From: Fidelibacterota bacterium
GTDB lineage: Bacteria > Fidelibacterota > Fidelibacteria > Fidelibacterales > Fidelibacteraceae
Assembly: GCA_030620575.1 (NCBI GenBank)
Contig: JAUXEL010000048.1
Span: 1-10,835 of the forward strand
Length of the DNA stretch: 10,835 nucleotides
Direction of reading: 5' to 3'
Both the position numbers and the translations under genes were made by a program. The notes beneath the pieces are model-generated. The model worked only from the letters and a program-made list of their open reading frames with translations, ran no database searches and had not been told where the DNA came from. Position 1 is the stretch's first letter. Every line of letters begins with the position of its first letter. Positions 1-7,319 of this stretch are shown here, piece after piece.

Positions 1-288
1 AATCTCGAACAGGCATCACAGACCATTGATCTTTTGGTTGCATTGCAGGAAAAGACAAAAGGAAATCTTGAAGCTGAAGAGGAAAAATTTCTTTCCAGCA
101 CTATCAGTGATCTCCGTCTGAATTATGTGGATGAAGTAAATAAATCGAAGTCGGAAGAAACAGTTAAATCTGAAGAAAAAGAAAAAGTTAGCGAAACTTC
201 CGGGAACGAAAAGGAAACTGACAAAAAGAAAAAACCGAAAAAAGACAATACAGATAAAAAAGATAAAATTAATCATAAGGAATCTTAA
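1..288 (+). CDS. DUF1844 family protein, C-terminal part (5' end outside window)
   Basis: Reading frame 1 is open from the first base and ends at TAA 286-288, giving 95 visible residues. The first ~45 (NLEQASQTIDLLVALQEKTK, then a GNLEAEEEKF and a SDLRLNYVDE segment) match the DUF1844 pattern: an amphipathic helix with 'IDLL..LQEKTKGNL..EEE', then 'DLRLxYV'. The remaining ~50 residues form a highly charged tail, rich in Lys, Glu and Asp, with runs such as DKKKKPKK; it is probably disordered and is longer than the compact domain needs. No membrane segment is visible. DUF1844 has no established biochemical function. The stop lies two bases before the next start, so the gene probably shares a transcript with the DUF2723 gene. 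In-frame TTG codons near base 31 are internal leucines, not the start; the true start is upstream. Family call fairly sure, function unknown. Confidence 0.8.
   Translation, partial: NLEQASQTIDLLVALQEKTKGNLEAEEEKFLSSTISDLRLNYVDEVNKSKSEETVKSEEKEKVSETSGNEKETDKKKKPKKDNTDKKDKINHKES
277..281 (+). promoter_or_regulatory. Shine-Dalgarno supporting a TTG start at 291
   Basis: AAGGA lies nine bases upstream of TTG 291, inside the end of the DUF1844 gene. The first in-frame ATG (372) would remove the first membrane helix of the DUF2723 protein, so the TTG start is preferred. Confidence 0.6.
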
Positions 289-290
289 AA

Positions 291-2933
291 TTGATTGACA
301 AAATAAAACAAGCGAATAAATTAAAGTTAGGATTCGGACTTAGTTCACTTTTAATTTCATTTATTATTTATATGTTAACGATGGCACCTACAGTGTCATT
401 TTGGGATTGCGGCGAATTTATCGCGTGTTCATACACCATGGCTGTTCCTCATCCGCCCGGAGCACCGCTATTCTTGTTGTTCGCACGCATTTTCTCCATG
501 ATCCCCTTTAGTAGCGATATTGCTTATCGAACCAATATGCTGTCCGTGATCACCTCAGCTGCGACTACTATTTTTCTTTATTACAGTATTATTTTGCTTA
601 TTGAACGTTTTCGCGGAAAAACGAAAGATAAAACACAGCAATTTATGATTTTTTTCTCTGCTTTTGTCGGTGCCCTCGTATTTGCGTTTTCCGACAGCCA
701 GTGGTTTAATGCGGTAGAAACAGAGGTATATGCTTTTTCTACCCTTCTGACAGCAATAACAGTATGGTTGGTATTGAAATGGGATGCATCTGACATAGAA
801 GGTGTACACGGTGAAAAATACCTTTTGTTTATGTTTTACATTTTCGGTATTGCGCTGGGTATGCACTTGCTTAATATTCTGGTAATTCCTTTTATTGCGC
901 TTATTATTTATTTTCGTTACTCAAAATTTGAAATTAAATCTTTTCTTGGTATCACCGCTCTTGCAGGCATAATTTACCTTATTATTCATAAAGGTATTAT
1001 TGACGGAACGCCCAAGATAGCAAAACTAATTGATATTAATCCCGCCGCGGTTTCATTCCCGCTTGCCTTGCTGATTCTGGTAGCCATATTTATTGGACTG
1101 TTTTTTATCTTCGGGAAAACCCTGAAATCCCGCCCGTTTGCGGCAAAATGGACGCGCTTGATCTCTGTGGGACTCATTCTGATCACGGTCGGATTTTCCA
1201 GTTATGAAATTATATTTATCCGATCATTAAAAGATCCACGGATAGATGAAAATGATCCGGAAACAGTTGCAGCTTCAGTTTCATATTTGCAACGCGAACA
1301 GTATGGAACACACTCCTGGAACCGGGAAGACGCTATGAAACAAAATAAATCCGGTGTCCAATACCGCGGATCCCTTGATTTTTTCTGGCGCTATCAATTT
1401 AAGCGTATGTATGTCCGCTATTTTAACTGGCAGTATATGGGGCGTGCTGAAGGTAGTGGTGTAGGATGGAGCGGTGCAGAAGTGGATATAAAACAACTTT
1501 GGGCGCTGCCCTTCCTTATTGGGATGCTTGGTGCCTTCTTCCACTTTAGTAAAGATTGGAAACGGGCGTTTCCGGTCTTGGTGTTATTTATTATGACAGG
1601 GCTTGCGATTGTGTTGTATGTAAATAATCCGGATCCACAGCCAAGGGAGCGCGACTATTCCTATGTCGGCAGTTTTTTCACCTTTGCTTTTTGGATAGGT
1701 TTGGGTGCTATGGCACTGTTTGATACTGCAGATAAAATAATTAAAAAGAAAAAATTCAAGCAGTATATTATTGTACTTACATCTGCTTTATTATTACTGG
1801 CGCTTCCGGTAAATATGTTGCTGGCAAATTATCGCACCCATAATCGCTGGGGTAATTATGTTGCCTCAGATTACGCGTATAATCTGTTAAATTCGTGCGA
1901 AGAGGGTTCAATTTTATTTACAAATGGAGATAATGATACTTTTCCCTTATGGTATATTCAGGAAGTTGAAAATTTTCGAAAAGATGTTAAAATCGTTAAT
2001 TTAAGTTTATTAAATACCCCCTGGTATATTAAACAATTGAAAAATATTGAGCCTGTAATTCCGTTACGTTGGAGTGACAGTCAAATTGAACGGATACGAC
2101 CTATTCCATGGAAAACCCAGGAAGTTACAATTGCCGGTTTGACAACGACTGTTAAGCCAACTTATGCCGGTCAGTATCTACGGGTTCAGGATCTCATGAT
2201 CTTTGAGCTTATCAAGATTGCCGACTGGGAACAACCCATTTATTTCGCGGTAACAGTTTCCGGATCATCCCGTCTTGGATTTGATAAATATTTATCAATG
2301 GAAGGTCAGGTGATGCGCCTGTACCCTTATGAAGTGGAAAAGATCGATGAAAATAAGATCTATGATAATTTTACTTCAAATTACCGTTTCCGGAATTTGG
2401 ATAATCCGGATGTATATTTCAATCCGAATATTCAGCGACTGATGCAGAATTACCGGACAGCGGTACTGCAGGCAGCGATGGAATTTATTAATGACGGCAA
2501 TACTGAAAAAGCTCAAAATTTACTTGATACAATGGATAAAAAAATACCGGAAGATATTATTCCGCAATACCATCCTGAACTGAGTCTGCAAACCGGTCGT
2601 TTATATTATCAACTTGGCGATACCGCAGAATATAAACGCCGTATGGACAAAGTACTGGGGAATAAAAATCTGGATGAACGAACACTCATGCTGATTGCCC
2701 AGGAAATGATATATACCCTCAAGGATTACAATAAAGCAGAAAAAATATTACTGCCAATGTATCAAGAGGATCCATATAATAACTGGATTGCAGGAAGCTT
2801 GGTACGTGTTTACAGGGAACGCGGTGATTATCCTAAAGCTTTGAATATTTTAAATCGATGGTTAAGTGTTGCGCCCAATGACATCCAGGCGCAATCACTT
2901 AAAACACAGATTGAAAAATTGGCAAATGAATGA
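291..2933 (+). CDS. DUF2723 / TMEM260-like GT-C membrane glycosyltransferase (putative protein O-mannosyltransferase) with C-terminal TPRs
   Basis: An 880-residue polytopic membrane protein starting at TTG. After the first hydrophobic helix (residues ~14-33) comes the family signature: FWDCGEF at 37-43, with acidic D39 and E42, then HPPGAP at 54-59. The same D-x-G-E...HPPG layout occurs in TMEM260, a eukaryotic protein O-mannosyltransferase, and in bacterial DUF2723 proteins; by analogy with GT-C enzymes the acidic pair sits in the first external loop. About a dozen hydrophobic segments follow up to residue ~510, including ~80-105, 118-134, 177-208, 254-274, 287-311, 402-445 and 460-510. A soluble part of ~370 residues follows, and its last ~160 residues look like TPR helices (for example DYPKALNILNRWLSVAPND). 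Predicted role: lipid-linked sugar-dependent transfer to exported protein or another envelope acceptor. The bacterial substrate is not known. Its stop overlaps the next start (ATGA), implying coupled translation. Fold call secure; donor and acceptor are inference. Confidence 0.85.
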   Translation: MIDKIKQANKLKLGFGLSSLLISFIIYMLTMAPTVSFWDCGEFIACSYTMAVPHPPGAPLFLLFARIFSMIPFSSDIAYRTNMLSVITSAATTIFLYYSIILLIERFRGKTKDKTQQFMIFFSAFVGALVFAFSDSQWFNAVETEVYAFSTLLTAITVWLVLKWDASDIEGVHGEKYLLFMFYIFGIALGMHLLNILVIPFIALIIYFRYSKFEIKSFLGITALAGIIYLIIHKGIIDGTPKIAKLIDINPAAVSFPLALLILVAIFIGLFFIFGKTLKSRPFAAKWTRLISVGLILITVGFSSYEIIFIRSLKDPRIDENDPETVAASVSYLQREQYGTHSWNREDAMKQNKSGVQYRGSLDFFWRYQFKRMYVRYFNWQYMGRAEGSGVGWSGAEVDIKQLWALPFLIGMLGAFFHFSKDWKRAFPVLVLFIMTGLAIVLYVNNPDPQPRERDYSYVGSFFTFAFWIGLGAMALFDTADKIIKKKKFKQYIIVLTSALLLLALPVNMLLANYRTHNRWGNYVASDYAYNLLNSCEEGSILFTNGDNDTFPLWYIQEVENFRKDVKIVNLSLLNTPWYIKQLKNIEPVIPLRWSDSQIERIRPIPWKTQEVTIAGLTTTVKPTYAGQYLRVQDLMIFELIKIADWEQPIYFAVTVSGSSRLGFDKYLSMEGQVMRLYPYEVEKIDENKIYDNFTSNYRFRNLDNPDVYFNPNIQRLMQNYRTAVLQAAMEFINDGNTEKAQNLLDTMDKKIPEDIIPQYHPELSLQTGRLYYQLGDTAEYKRRMDKVLGNKNLDERTLMLIAQEMIYTLKDYNKAEKILLPMYQEDPYNNWIAGSLVRVYRERGDYPKALNILNRWLSVAPNDIQAQSLKTQIEKLANE

Positions 2934-4006
2934 TACGTGCTTGTCGGGATAAGCCTGAAATACATGTAAAAGAAAAAGTAGCCATCGTATTGCTCAGCTA
3001 TAACAGCCGCGCATATCTGGAAAAATTTCTTCCCTATGTGCTTAAAACGGCATATCCTGATCATCACTTAATTATTGTTGATAACGCGTCTACGGATGAC
3101 ACACTGGATTTTTTACAGATGCATTATCCGCAGGTGGATGTTCTGCATATTGATGTGAACCACGGTTTTACAAATGGGTTTGTGGAGTCCCTTGCACGTA
3201 TTGATGCTGAATATTATGCGTTGCTTACCTCAGATGTTGAAGTTCCTCCCGATTGGCTGGACCCTTTAGTTGAAGCCATGGAGGCCAATGCGGAACTGGG
3301 AGCATGTCAGCCGAAGATCAAGACATACCGGGACCGTAAGTCATTTGAATATGCCGGCGCGTCCGGGGGATTTATCGATAAATTCGGTTATCCGTTTTGC
3401 CGTGGACGGATCTTTGATCGGGTTGAAGAAGATAAAGGACAATATAACAATCCGATAGAGATATTTTGGGCCAGCGGCGCCGTTTTTCTCCTGCGTTCAG
3501 CCGCTTATCATCAGGTTGGCGGGTTTGACAATGATTTTTTTGCGCATATGGAAGAAATTGATTTGTGTTGGCGAATTCAGCGTGCAGGCTACCGGATCAT
3601 GGTTATTCCTGAATCCGAAGTATACCATGTCGGCGGCAGTGTGATATTATACGGCAGTACGGAAAAGACATTTCATAATTACCGGAATAATCTGATCATG
3701 CTGACCAAAAATTTACCGGCAGGTCGCTTAATATGGATGATCCCCTGGCGGATTTTGCTGGATCTTATTTCCGGGATACAGGCAATGGTGTCCGGCCGCC
3801 CCGCGGATTTCGGGGCAGTATTAAAAGCACATTTTCATTATTGGGGGTCTTGGGGAAAATGGCTGAAAAAACGCAGGGATTTGAAATCCCGTATACCGTA
3901 CCGCCGATTAAAAGGGGTATACCGAAAAAGTATTGTATGGCAGTATTTTATAAAAGGTGTTAAAAAATTTTCAGACCTGCCCGGACAAAAAAAGCTGGCA
4001 GAGTAG
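2930..4006 (+). CDS. Family 2 glycosyltransferase (COG1216, rhamnosyltransferase-like)
   Basis: A 358-residue GT-A type glycosyltransferase. VAIVLLSYNS at 17-26 is the first strand of the nucleotide-binding fold. DNASTD at 51-56 is the usual nucleotide-contacting motif, and TSDVEV at 100-105 occupies the metal-binding DxD position. SGAVFLLRS at 182-190, the FFAHMEEIDLCWR stretch at 203-215 (with probable catalytic acid E208/E209 or D211) and YHVGG at 232-236 are typical of COG1216 enzymes. A hydrophobic, amphipathic stretch near 266-288 and a Lys/Arg-rich C-terminus suggest peripheral attachment to the inner membrane. Start ATG 2930 overlaps the preceding stop by four bases, with no strong Shine-Dalgarno, so translation is probably coupled. 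Its place between the DUF2723 gene and a CDP-sugar cassette makes it a candidate transferase for the sugar made downstream. Donor and acceptor cannot be read from sequence; a rhamnosyl or other hexosyl transferase is equally possible. Confidence 0.88.
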   Translation: MIRACRDKPEIHVKEKVAIVLLSYNSRAYLEKFLPYVLKTAYPDHHLIIVDNASTDDTLDFLQMHYPQVDVLHIDVNHGFTNGFVESLARIDAEYYALLTSDVEVPPDWLDPLVEAMEANAELGACQPKIKTYRDRKSFEYAGASGGFIDKFGYPFCRGRIFDRVEEDKGQYNNPIEIFWASGAVFLLRSAAYHQVGGFDNDFFAHMEEIDLCWRIQRAGYRIMVIPESEVYHVGGSVILYGSTEKTFHNYRNNLIMLTKNLPAGRLIWMIPWRILLDLISGIQAMVSGRPADFGAVLKAHFHYWGSWGKWLKKRRDLKSRIPYRRLKGVYRKSIVWQYFIKGVKKFSDLPGQKKLAE

Positions 4007-4009
4007 GAG
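4005..4009 (+). promoter_or_regulatory. Shine-Dalgarno choosing start 4019 for rfbF
   Basis: AGGAG overlaps the stop of the preceding GT2 gene. It is only three bases from ATG 4013 but nine from ATG 4019. The normal spacing and the family N-terminus (MK-AVILAGG type) both favour 4019. Confidence 0.6.
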
Positions 4010-4018
4010 TTAATGCAT

Positions 4019-4795
4019 ATGAAAGTAGTTATTTTTGCGGGCGGCAAAGGAAGCCGTATTTCCGAAGAATCGGTTCTTCGTCCGAAACCGATGATAGAAA
4101 TTGGCGGAAAACCCATTTTATGGCATATTATGAAACACTATGCCGCTTACGGTCATCAGGAATTTATCATTTGTCTCGGCTATAAAGGAGAAATGATAAA
4201 AGAATATTTTCTAAATTACTTTAGCTATAATTCTGACCTGACGGTTGAATTAAAAGGGAATCATCTCAAAGTCCACGATACGACCTGTGAAGAGTTCACT
4301 ATCTCGCTAATTGATACCGGTCTGGAAACCATGACCGCCGGGCGCTTAAAACAGGTTCAGGAGCACATCGGCAATGAAACTTTTATGCTGACCTACGGCG
4401 ACGGAGTATCGGATATTAATATCAATGAATTAATCGCATTTCATCGCAGTAAGAATGGTCTGGCAACCATGACGGGGATCCAGCCTCAAAGCCGTTTTGG
4501 TATTCTGGATATTGATGAGAATGATATGGTTCTGACCTTTCAGGAAAAACCAAAAAATGAAAATGTATGGATTAACGGCGGATTTTTTGTTCTTGAACCG
4601 GAAGTTTTTTCCTATCTGCATGATGATGCCGACACGGTAATGTGGGAACGCCAACCCCTGGAAGATATTTGTAAGCAAAAAAAGCTTGCGGTATACAAAC
4701 ACCACGGGTTCTGGAAATGCATGGATACTCTCCGCGATAAAATTGAACTCAACGAACTCTGGAAAAAAGATCCAAAATGGAAGAAATGGAAATGA
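4019..4795 (+). CDS. rfbF: Glucose-1-phosphate cytidylyltransferase
   Basis: Makes CDP-glucose and pyrophosphate from CTP and glucose-1-phosphate, the first step of CDP-6-deoxy and 3,6-dideoxyhexose synthesis (also called ddhA or ascA). From ATG 4019 it is 258 residues, the usual size for this family. Visible motifs are the nucleotidyltransferase signature at 7-24 (AGGKGSR, then RPKP), IGGKPILWHIMKHY at 28-41, ICLGYKGEMIKEYF at 51-64, the acidic YGDGVSD at 126-132 that binds metal, FQEKP at 174-178, NGGFFVLEP at 186-194 and CMDTLRDK at 234-241. The NGGFFVL and MDTLRD stretches and the overall length separate it from the longer RmlA-type thymidylyltransferases and from GalU. A second in-frame ATG at 4013 would add two residues but sits too close to the ribosome site. 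The gene overlaps the next one by ATGA at 4792-4795. All expected catalytic motifs are present, so it should be active. Confidence 0.95.
   Translation: MKVVIFAGGKGSRISEESVLRPKPMIEIGGKPILWHIMKHYAAYGHQEFIICLGYKGEMIKEYFLNYFSYNSDLTVELKGNHLKVHDTTCEEFTISLIDTGLETMTAGRLKQVQEHIGNETFMLTYGDGVSDININELIAFHRSKNGLATMTGIQPQSRFGILDIDENDMVLTFQEKPKNENVWINGGFFVLEPEVFSYLHDDADTVMWERQPLEDICKQKKLAVYKHHGFWKCMDTLRDKIELNELWKKDPKWKKWK
4779..4783 (+). promoter_or_regulatory. Shine-Dalgarno supporting start 4792 for rfbG
   Basis: GGAAG lies eight bases before ATG 4792. Earlier in-frame ATGs at 4777 and 4786 have weaker spacing; the 4792 start gives the ATGA stop/start overlap seen elsewhere in this cluster. Confidence 0.45.
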
Positions 4796-5880
4796 TTAAG
4801 CAGCTGAAACCGTATTATAAAGGAAAGACTGTTTTTTTAACCGGACATACCGGTTTTAAAGGTTCCTGGATGTTGGTGCTTTTGCATACACTCGGTGCGC
4901 GCGTTGTTGGATATGCATTAGACCCCGAGCACAAGTACGACTTATATCATGCTATAAAGGGTGATACCCTTTGTGAATCTCATATCGCAGATATTCGTAA
5001 TAAGGATTCTGTGCTGCAAGCTATAAAAAAGGCACAGCCGGACTTTATATTTCATTTTGCCGCGCAGGCACTGGTTAGGGAATCATACCGTATTCCGGTT
5101 GATACCTTTGATACCAATATCATGGGTACCGTACATGTTTTAGAGGCTATGCGCATGCTTGATAAGCCCTGTAGTGCAGTAATGATCACGACTGACAAAG
5201 TATATGAAAATATGGAATGGGAATTTCATTATAAAGAAAGCGACCGGCTTGGTGGTTTTGACCCCTATAGTTCCAGTAAAGCAGGGGCAGAGATTGCTAT
5301 TGCCTCGTACCAAAAAGCCTTTTTTAATCCGGAAAATATAGCACAGCATCAAAAAGCGGTCGCAGTTGCACGCGGTGGAAATGTGATTGGCGGTGGAGAC
5401 TGGGCGGATAACCGAATTATTCCCGATTTAGTGCGCGCCCTGCAGAAGGGAGAGAAACTGGAAATCCGTAATCCCGGAGCCATTCGTCCCTGGCAGCATG
5501 TGCTTGAACTTCTCTACGGATATTTATTATTAGGGAGCAAGCTGTATGATGATCCAAAACATATACAGGGTGCGTATAATTTTGGTCCGGACATGGGTGA
5601 TGAGATGACAGTCAACGAATTGGTGCGCTGTGCCATTGATATCTGGGGAAAAGGTGAATATATCCACATTCCCGATAAAGAAAAACTTCATGAAGCAGGT
5701 ATATTACGTTTAAATATTGAAAAGGCTGAAAAAGTACTCGACTGGCATACGAGCTGGAATTCCACTCAGGCAGTTGAAAAAACAATGGCCTGGTATCAGC
5801 AGGTTTCAGGTGGAGCAGATGCTCAAACATGTTGTCGTGAACAAATACATGAATATTTCTCGGAGGATTCAGAGAGTTAA
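4792..5880 (+). CDS. rfbG: CDP-glucose 4,6-dehydratase
   Basis: An extended short-chain dehydrogenase that converts CDP-glucose to CDP-4-keto-6-deoxyglucose through a tightly bound NAD (also called ddhB or ascB). From ATG 4792 it has 362 residues, the normal family length. The Rossmann loop GHTGFKG is at 18-24, within the family hallmark TGHTGFKGSW. HFAAQALVRESY at 88-99, TTDKVYEN at 133-140 and the catalytic YSSSK at 159-163 (Y159, K163) follow. In 4,6-dehydratases the Asp after the catalytic Thr acts as the acid, and TTDK supplies T134 and D135. GGNVIGGGDWADNRIIPD and IRPWQHVLE further on are typical of RfbG and bind the CDP-sugar. The last ~20 residues, with a CC pair, form a loose tail beyond the conserved core. 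It overlaps rfbF by four bases and is followed two bases later by the epimerase, consistent with one polycistron. Confidence 0.95.
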   Translation: MIKQLKPYYKGKTVFLTGHTGFKGSWMLVLLHTLGARVVGYALDPEHKYDLYHAIKGDTLCESHIADIRNKDSVLQAIKKAQPDFIFHFAAQALVRESYRIPVDTFDTNIMGTVHVLEAMRMLDKPCSAVMITTDKVYENMEWEFHYKESDRLGGFDPYSSSKAGAEIAIASYQKAFFNPENIAQHQKAVAVARGGNVIGGGDWADNRIIPDLVRALQKGEKLEIRNPGAIRPWQHVLELLYGYLLLGSKLYDDPKHIQGAYNFGPDMGDEMTVNELVRCAIDIWGKGEYIHIPDKEKLHEAGILRLNIEKAEKVLDWHTSWNSTQAVEKTMAWYQQVSGGADAQTCCREQIHEYFSEDSES

Positions 5881-5882
5881 AT

Positions 5883-6419
5883 ATGAAAATTATTAAGACA
5901 TTTTTTGATGCGGTTCACTATATCGAAATGCCGCGCTTTGATGACCGGCGCGGATCATTTATTAAATTATATAAAGATAATGAGTTACAGCAGCTTGATA
6001 TTTATGTCCATTTTAAAGAATCCTATTTTTCCATTTCAGAGAAAAATGTGATTCGCGGAATGCATTTTCAGGCACCGCCTGCGGACCATGAAAAGTATGT
6101 GTGTGTTACCCATGGCGCGGTCCGGGATGTTATCATGGATCTCCGAAAAAATAGCCCCACCTATGGTCATGTAGCAGATGTTATACTTTCAGCAGAGAAT
6201 CACCGGGCACTATTTATTTCTAAAGGATTTGCACATGGATTCCTGAGTTTGGAAAACCATACTATTATGAACTATCTTGTCGCAAGCGAATATAGTCCGG
6301 AATATGATACAGGTATATTATGGAACTCAATCGGGTATAATTGGAGAGTTACATCACCGGTCATGTCGGAAAGGGATAAACGGTTTCTTCCGTTTTCTAA
6401 ATTTAACAGCCCGTTTTAA
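5883..6419 (+). CDS. RmlC-type nucleotide-sugar 3,5- or 5-epimerase, probably acting on a CDP-4-keto sugar
   Basis: A 178-residue cupin of the dTDP-4-dehydrorhamnose 3,5-epimerase family. Family landmarks are DRRGSFIKLY (21-30), VIRGMHFQ (56-63), a Lys in HEKYV (K71), SKGFAHGFLSLE (113-124) and RDKRFLPF (164-171). Aligned by eye to RmlC, the catalytic base is H61, its acidic partner D165 and the second catalytic residue Y131, all retained. RmlC proper works on dTDP sugars, but this gene sits in a CDP-sugar operon. It is therefore better compared with AscE, which inverts C5 of CDP-4-keto-3,6-dideoxyglucose in the ascarylose pathway. An AGAGAG sequence at 5871-5876 gives a plausible ribosome site for ATG 5883. 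Its presence argues for an L-configured final sugar. Whether it acts before or after the RfbH step, and at one or two carbons, cannot be told from sequence. Confidence 0.85.
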   Translation: MKIIKTFFDAVHYIEMPRFDDRRGSFIKLYKDNELQQLDIYVHFKESYFSISEKNVIRGMHFQAPPADHEKYVCVTHGAVRDVIMDLRKNSPTYGHVADVILSAENHRALFISKGFAHGFLSLENHTIMNYLVASEYSPEYDTGILWNSIGYNWRVTSPVMSERDKRFLPFSKFNSPF

Positions 6420-6443
6420 TCTAATAAATTTACGGAACGGAAT

Positions 6444-7319
6444 ATGAGAATTTTTATAATTGGAGCATCGGGGTTAGTTGGAAGCAATTGCCTCGATTGC
6501 ATGCGGAGAGATCCTGACATACAAGTAATCGGGTCTCATTTATCCTTTGCAACCATAGATACCGAATATTTCAACGTCTTTGATCCGGATGCCAGCACCT
6601 TTGATCTGTCGGCATTTAATCCTGATGTGATAATGCATACCGGAGCTTTAACCCATGTTGATTACTGTGAAACGCATCCGGAGGAAAGCTATCACCATAC
6701 TGTTGAATCCGTTCAGGCAGTCCTGGAATTAGCCCTGAAATATAAGTCCAAATTGATCTATATATCATCTGATTATGTGTTTGACGGAAAAAAAGGACCT
6801 TATACCGAAGATGGTCCGGTAAATCCTCTAAATATTTACGGTAAGCATAAATTAGAAGCGGAACAGATAATTCAGAAAATGATTTCAGATTATCTGATCC
6901 TGCGGGTCACCAATGTGTTCGGAAATGAAATTCGCGGGAAAAATTTTGTGGCATTTCTCATTAAGGAAGCACAGAAAAATAAAAAGAAAAATTTACGCTT
7001 GCCTTCAGATCAATATGCCACACCCATTAATGCTAACGATATCGGACATATATCCTGTCGCCTGATCAGAGATAATAAACGCGGTATATATCATTTGGCT
7101 TCGGATGAATATTTAAACAGGGTAGAGTTAGCTGAAAAGGTATTGCAATACTTTCCCGGGTCAGCCTTGCATATTGAACCGGTATTGACCCGTGACATGA
7201 ATCAACCTGCATCCCGCCCGCTGCGTGGCGGTTTAAAAACAGACAAGATCAAGAAAGAATATTCTGACATTCACTTTTCCACAGTGAATGATTATATGGA
7301 GGAACAGTATGACCTATAA
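6444..7319 (+). CDS. RmlD-like NAD(P)H-dependent 4-keto sugar reductase (SDR superfamily)
   Basis: A 291-residue extended short-chain dehydrogenase of the dTDP-4-dehydrorhamnose reductase type. The nucleotide loop GASGLVG is at 7-13. TGALTHVDYCE at 66-76 matches the RmlD 'NAAAYTAVDKAE' region, SSDYVFDG is at 108-115 and the catalytic YGKHK at 132-136 gives Y132 and K136. The NPLNIYGKHKLEAE stretch at 127-140 is diagnostic for this group. In this CDP-sugar operon it most likely performs the final C4 reduction, as AscF does in CDP-ascarylose synthesis, yielding a CDP-3,6-dideoxyhexose. A 24-base gap separates it from the epimerase gene, with GGAACGG at 6434-6440 as a possible ribosome site. The 3' end overlaps rfbH by 11 bases in another frame. 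The family call is firm; the substrate is inferred from neighbours. A D-sugar (paratose-type) reductase is the main alternative if the epimerase acts elsewhere. Confidence 0.83.
   Translation: MRIFIIGASGLVGSNCLDCMRRDPDIQVIGSHLSFATIDTEYFNVFDPDASTFDLSAFNPDVIMHTGALTHVDYCETHPEESYHHTVESVQAVLELALKYKSKLIYISSDYVFDGKKGPYTEDGPVNPLNIYGKHKLEAEQIIQKMISDYLILRVTNVFGNEIRGKNFVAFLIKEAQKNKKKNLRLPSDQYATPINANDIGHISCRLIRDNKRGIYHLASDEYLNRVELAEKVLQYFPGSALHIEPVLTRDMNQPASRPLRGGLKTDKIKKEYSDIHFSTVNDYMEEQYDL
7298..7302 (+). promoter_or_regulatory. Shine-Dalgarno choosing start 7309 for rfbH
   Basis: GGAGG is six bases upstream of ATG 7309. The alternative ATG at 7288 lies upstream of this site and would add seven residues (MIIWRNS) foreign to the family. 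Confidence 0.75.

Noticed and set aside
16..276. Minus-strand Phe-rich open frame opposite the DUF1844 gene
   Set aside because: It is the mirror of the Lys/Glu-rich tail (AAA/GAA codons read as TTT/TTC) and has no family likeness.
5883..7319. Calling the epimerase and reductase a plain dTDP-rhamnose rmlC/rmlD pair
   Set aside because: No rmlA or rmlB is present and both genes are embedded between CDP-glucose pathway genes, so a CDP-sugar role is more likely, though not proven.
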